Below, in pieces: positions 61,542 through 64,000 of a stretch of DNA of 64,000 nucleotides. The position numbers and the translations under genes were made by a program. Origin of the DNA: Bacteroidales bacterium (GTDB lineage: Bacteria; Bacteroidota; Bacteroidia; Bacteroidales; Tenuifilaceae); NCBI GenBank assembly GCA_003818205.1, contig RPRQ01000011.1, forward strand, positions 1 through 64,000. Direction: 5' to 3'. How positions within the stretch are numbered: the stretch's first letter is position 1; each line of letters begins with the position of its first letter. Below the pieces are notes generated by a model. It was not told the DNA's origin and ran no database searches. It saw only the letters and a program-made list of their open reading frames with translations.

Positions 61542-64000
61542 AATATCCTAAAGTTTTCCCCTTTTGAATAGCTGGAATTCCATTCTTCAACCATTCAGGC
61601 TGAGGTGCATCCTTTAAGTAATAATCAAAGAATTGCATCATGCGAATTGTCCAATCGATTCTGTTCGCACGACGAACAAGGTTATGAGGTTCATCGTTGT
61701 AATTTACCATCCATACAGGCTTTCCAAGCCTGCGAAGTGCTACAAAATATTCAATCCCCTGATACCAAGGAACAGCCCCATCAGCATCATCATGACGCAT
61801 AAGCAACGGTGTATTAACTCTTGGAGCATAGAAAAGCGGTGAGTTCTCAATAAAGTTTAAGGGCTTTTCCCAAAGCGTCCCCCCTATCCTACTCTGCGTA
61901 TGCTCATACTGAAACATACGAGCCATACCTGACTCCCAACGAATTCCACCATAAGCGCTAGTCATATTTGAAACAGGTGCACCGGCCGATGCTGCTTTGA
62001 AAAGGTCGGTTTGGGTAACTAGGTATGCAATCTGATAACCACCCCAGCTCTGCCCCTGAACGCCAATCCTATCCTTATCAACAATTCCTTTATTCACAAG
62101 AGCCATCGTACCGCTGATAACCGCATCGTATGCACTTCTCCCGGGCAGACCAATTTTATACTTAATATCAGGGAAGAATACCAAATAATCGTTGCTTGCA
62201 TAAAGTGTTGGGCAGATTACAGAACGTCCTGGTTTTGGTTCGTAATGGGTATTTAGATTATCTGAATGGGTCTCATAGAAATAAACCATCATCGGATATT
62301 TCCTCTTTGGATCAAAGTTTTCTGGCAAGTACAGCAACCCGGCTACGCTATCGCGGTTAAAATCAACCCATTTAACAAGTTGTACAGAACCCCATTTGTA
62401 GTTAACCATCTGGGGGTTTGCATCGGACAACCTCTTAGAATCTGAAAAACTCATATCGCTTGCCCATAGATCACGATACTCTTTATAGGACTCCTTCTGC
62501 CAAATGAATTGATTTGCATTGCGCGCTTTTCGGATATTTGAGTAAGCATAATCGCCATTAATTAAATTGCTAACAACTGATTTACCGAAAACAATGCTGC
62601 AATAGCCACTCTGCTTATTCTTCTTATTAAAGATGGTAAGTAATTCAGTGGTATTAGGATTGATATAGAAAGCATCGGGGTCGAGTTTCTGATACCTATA
62701 CACCAAGTCTTTCGCCCGTCCCTCGGTTAAACGAATCGGTTTAACTTTTCCTGTTGGGTCCAAACTCCACAAGTCAAATTTATCGTAAACGATAAAACTC
62801 TTATCGCCATCAGTCCAACCTGCAAAACCGTAAGGATTTGGCAAACTAGGTGTATCATGCTCCTCATCAAAGAAGTTAACGGTTAATCCCGTTGTCAAGC
62901 AAACCGATTTATTCTCTTTTACCGAATAGGTGTACCACGCATTATCCGATGACTGGTAGTACGCCAAATAACTTCCCGATGGGGATATAGAAACCCTAAA
63001 AGGAGTAGCCTTTAGAATAAGCCGCTTAACTCCACTTTTCAAATCGATTAGATAGTAATCGTTATTCCCTGATGATTCCCACGTCATAGCGTATTGATAT
63101 GGAATATCGCTAAGACCAAAAGCATAAGGTGCATCGCCTTTCATTGTAAGTCGAACCTCAGGAATAGCTTTATCGGCAAGTTGAATGAATTTTTTATCAA
63201 TGATGCTGTACATTGCAAGATACGAACGCTTCAAATCCTCTTTAAGATTGAACTTCTGCTGAGTTTGCAAAAGGGTATCGGTCCAACTCCATAAATCGAG
63301 GATTACCTTTTCATCATCGGTAAGAGTATCCTTAGGTTCTTCAACCTGCATGGGCATTGTTGTAAAGAATAAGCGATTGCCTTGTCGCGAAAAATAGGGT
63401 GTTGCATGCTGACTAACCACCCAACCCTTTGTCATCCCTAACGTTTCTGACAAAATTAACTTTTCTGCATTTTTGCTAGTCAATGTCCAATAGTATAGAT
63501 CGTAGTTTTTAACCTTACCCGTATCGGCAGAAAACATGAAAACCAATTGCTTTCCCGCTTCATCAATGGCAAGATTCTTAATATCACCCTTTTGCTCAAA
63601 AACTTTATTTGCCTCATTTTTTGCATAATCAAAAACCTGAACATTGGATAAACTCAACGTATCATCGGTTTTAGAATTGAAAGCGATTAAACCACCATTC
63701 CTTGATATAGAATAATCGTAAACCAAATTGTACTCTACCTTTTTATCTAATATGGGATTAAGAATTGTAAGAAAACCTGGCTTCTCCTCATCGTTTCCCT
63801 TTGGGGTTTTCTTAACCATTTTTGGTTTCTCTTTCTTAGATGTATCGGCCGGTTGCTTCTCCTTTTCTTTCTTCTTTAGCTCAGTAAAAACCGCAACCCA
63901 GCTACCCCCTATCTCACCGGTTTTATATGATTTCACTTTTGAAAAGGTATAGCTTTTCTGATTCTCAAATACAAATACCTTTAAAGAGTCCTTGGGCATA
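61540..64000 (-). CDS. S9 family prolyl oligopeptidase (partial)
   Basis: The last 819 or so residues of an S9 peptidase; the 5' end runs past the window edge. The N-terminal part visible is a beta-propeller-like region with repeated strands, and the C-terminal alpha/beta-hydrolase has the nucleophile in GVQGQSWGGYQIAYL, the Asp in MRHDDADGAVPWYQG and the His in NDEPHNL. These are the Ser-Asp-His of prolyl oligopeptidase/dipeptidyl-peptidase relatives. It is probably periplasmic or secreted as are most such Bacteroidota enzymes, but the signal peptide lies outside the window. It is convergent with the lysC-lysA operon, separated by the terminator and tandem repeats. Confidence 0.88.
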   Translation of the reverse strand, partial: MPKDSLKVFVFENQKSYTFSKVKSYKTGEIGGSWVAVFTELKKKEKEKQPADTSKKEKPKMVKKTPKGNDEEKPGFLTILNPILDKKVEYNLVYDYSISRNGGLIAFNSKTDDTLSLSNVQVFDYAKNEANKVFEQKGDIKNLAIDEAGKQLVFMFSADTGKVKNYDLYYWTLTSKNAEKLILSETLGMTKGWVVSQHATPYFSRQGNRLFFTTMPMQVEEPKDTLTDDEKVILDLWSWTDTLLQTQQKFNLKEDLKRSYLAMYSIIDKKFIQLADKAIPEVRLTMKGDAPYAFGLSDIPYQYAMTWESSGNNDYYLIDLKSGVKRLILKATPFRVSISPSGSYLAYYQSSDNAWYTYSVKENKSVCLTTGLTVNFFDEEHDTPSLPNPYGFAGWTDGDKSFIVYDKFDLWSLDPTGKVKPIRLTEGRAKDLVYRYQKLDPDAFYINPNTTELLTIFNKKNKQSGYCSIVFGKSVVSNLINGDYAYSNIRKARNANQFIWQKESYKEYRDLWASDMSFSDSKRLSDANPQMVNYKWGSVQLVKWVDFNRDSVAGLLYLPENFDPKRKYPMMVYFYETHSDNLNTHYEPKPGRSVICPTLYASNDYLVFFPDIKYKIGLPGRSAYDAVISGTMALVNKGIVDKDRIGVQGQSWGGYQIAYLVTQTDLFKAASAGAPVSNMTSAYGGIRWESGMARMFQYEHTQSRIGGTLWEKPLNFIENSPLFYAPRVNTPLLMRHDDADGAVPWYQGIEYFVALRRLGKPVWMVNYNDEPHNLVRRANRIDWTIRMMQFFDYYLKDAPQPEWLKNGIPAIQKGKTLGY

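Noticed and set aside
61361-61594. 77-codon frame rich in SQKS repeats
   Set aside because: It is a translation of a short tandem repeat array next to the S9 peptidase stop codon.

Overview
The window reads as an AT-rich chromosomal segment of a Bacteroidota bacterium, probably Bacteroidales or a related order. The evidence is a SusC/SusD pair, a class I lanthipeptide precursor with a GG leader of the Bacteroidota type, MacB/FtsX permeases of about 800 residues without a fused ATPase, promoter boxes of the TAnnTTTG type, and the lack of Shine-Dalgarno sequences in front of most genes. No rRNA, tRNA or CRISPR array was seen.

Layout. 0-2.8 kb is an accessory edge: an IS200-type transposase remnant with its end hairpin, an AAA/DUF4143 ATPase, and a HigBA-type toxin-antitoxin pair. 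2.9-7.1 kb is a minus-strand run joining a MurU-like nucleotidyltransferase, a small Cys-rich protein, a PanE-like reductase, an AmgK-like kinase fused to a RapZ C-terminal domain, and a DUF554 membrane protein; cell-wall amino-sugar recycling is the likely theme. 7.2-14.5 kb holds pdxB, a MocR-type regulator divergent from an aminotransferase/GNAT/AhpD-like/cupin/methyltransferase gene run, and two copies of a MITE-like element. 14.6-17.3 kb is a NarX/NarL-type two-component system with a membrane protein. 17.8-20.2 kb is a holin-like protein, a caspase-like protease and a lipoprotein. 20.4-28.4 kb is a pair of paralogous FtsX permeases divergent from a sigma-54 response regulator and its kinase, with a palindromic candidate enhancer site and a TGGCACG promoter half between them.

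28.8-33.4 kb is a compact lanthipeptide operon: an 8-Cys precursor, LanC, and a LanB dehydratase split into two polypeptides (glutamylation and elimination parts). 33.6-40.8 kb is a SusCD/lipoprotein operon with a TPR-HTH regulator. 40.9-51 kb is mostly housekeeping: a YhcH-like protein, cysK, cysE, a lipoprotein hydrolase, speA, a nuclease, an AlaX-like editing protein, an EamA transporter and ppk2. 51-55.9 kb encodes polysaccharide export (Wzc-like kinase, Wza-like lipoprotein, triple-SPOR protein). 56.5-61.3 kb has a thioesterase, an Old Yellow Enzyme, then lysC-lysA-DUF4180. The window ends inside an S9 peptidase gene.

The most interesting signals are three. First, the lysC leader: a 41-codon Lys/Met-rich peptide overlaps an antiterminator arm that competes with a perfect terminator 23 nt before lysC, which is the architecture of ribosome-mediated attenuation. 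Second, the split-LanB lanthipeptide operon with a core of 8 Cys and 8 Ser/Thr. Third, several dispersed repeat families (a 9-bp-TSD MITE, a second TIR element lying at the ends of convergent genes, a 20-bp REP-like palindrome in four copies, and an 81-bp perfect inverted repeat flanking 27 kb). All assignments come from reading the sequence; no database search was run.
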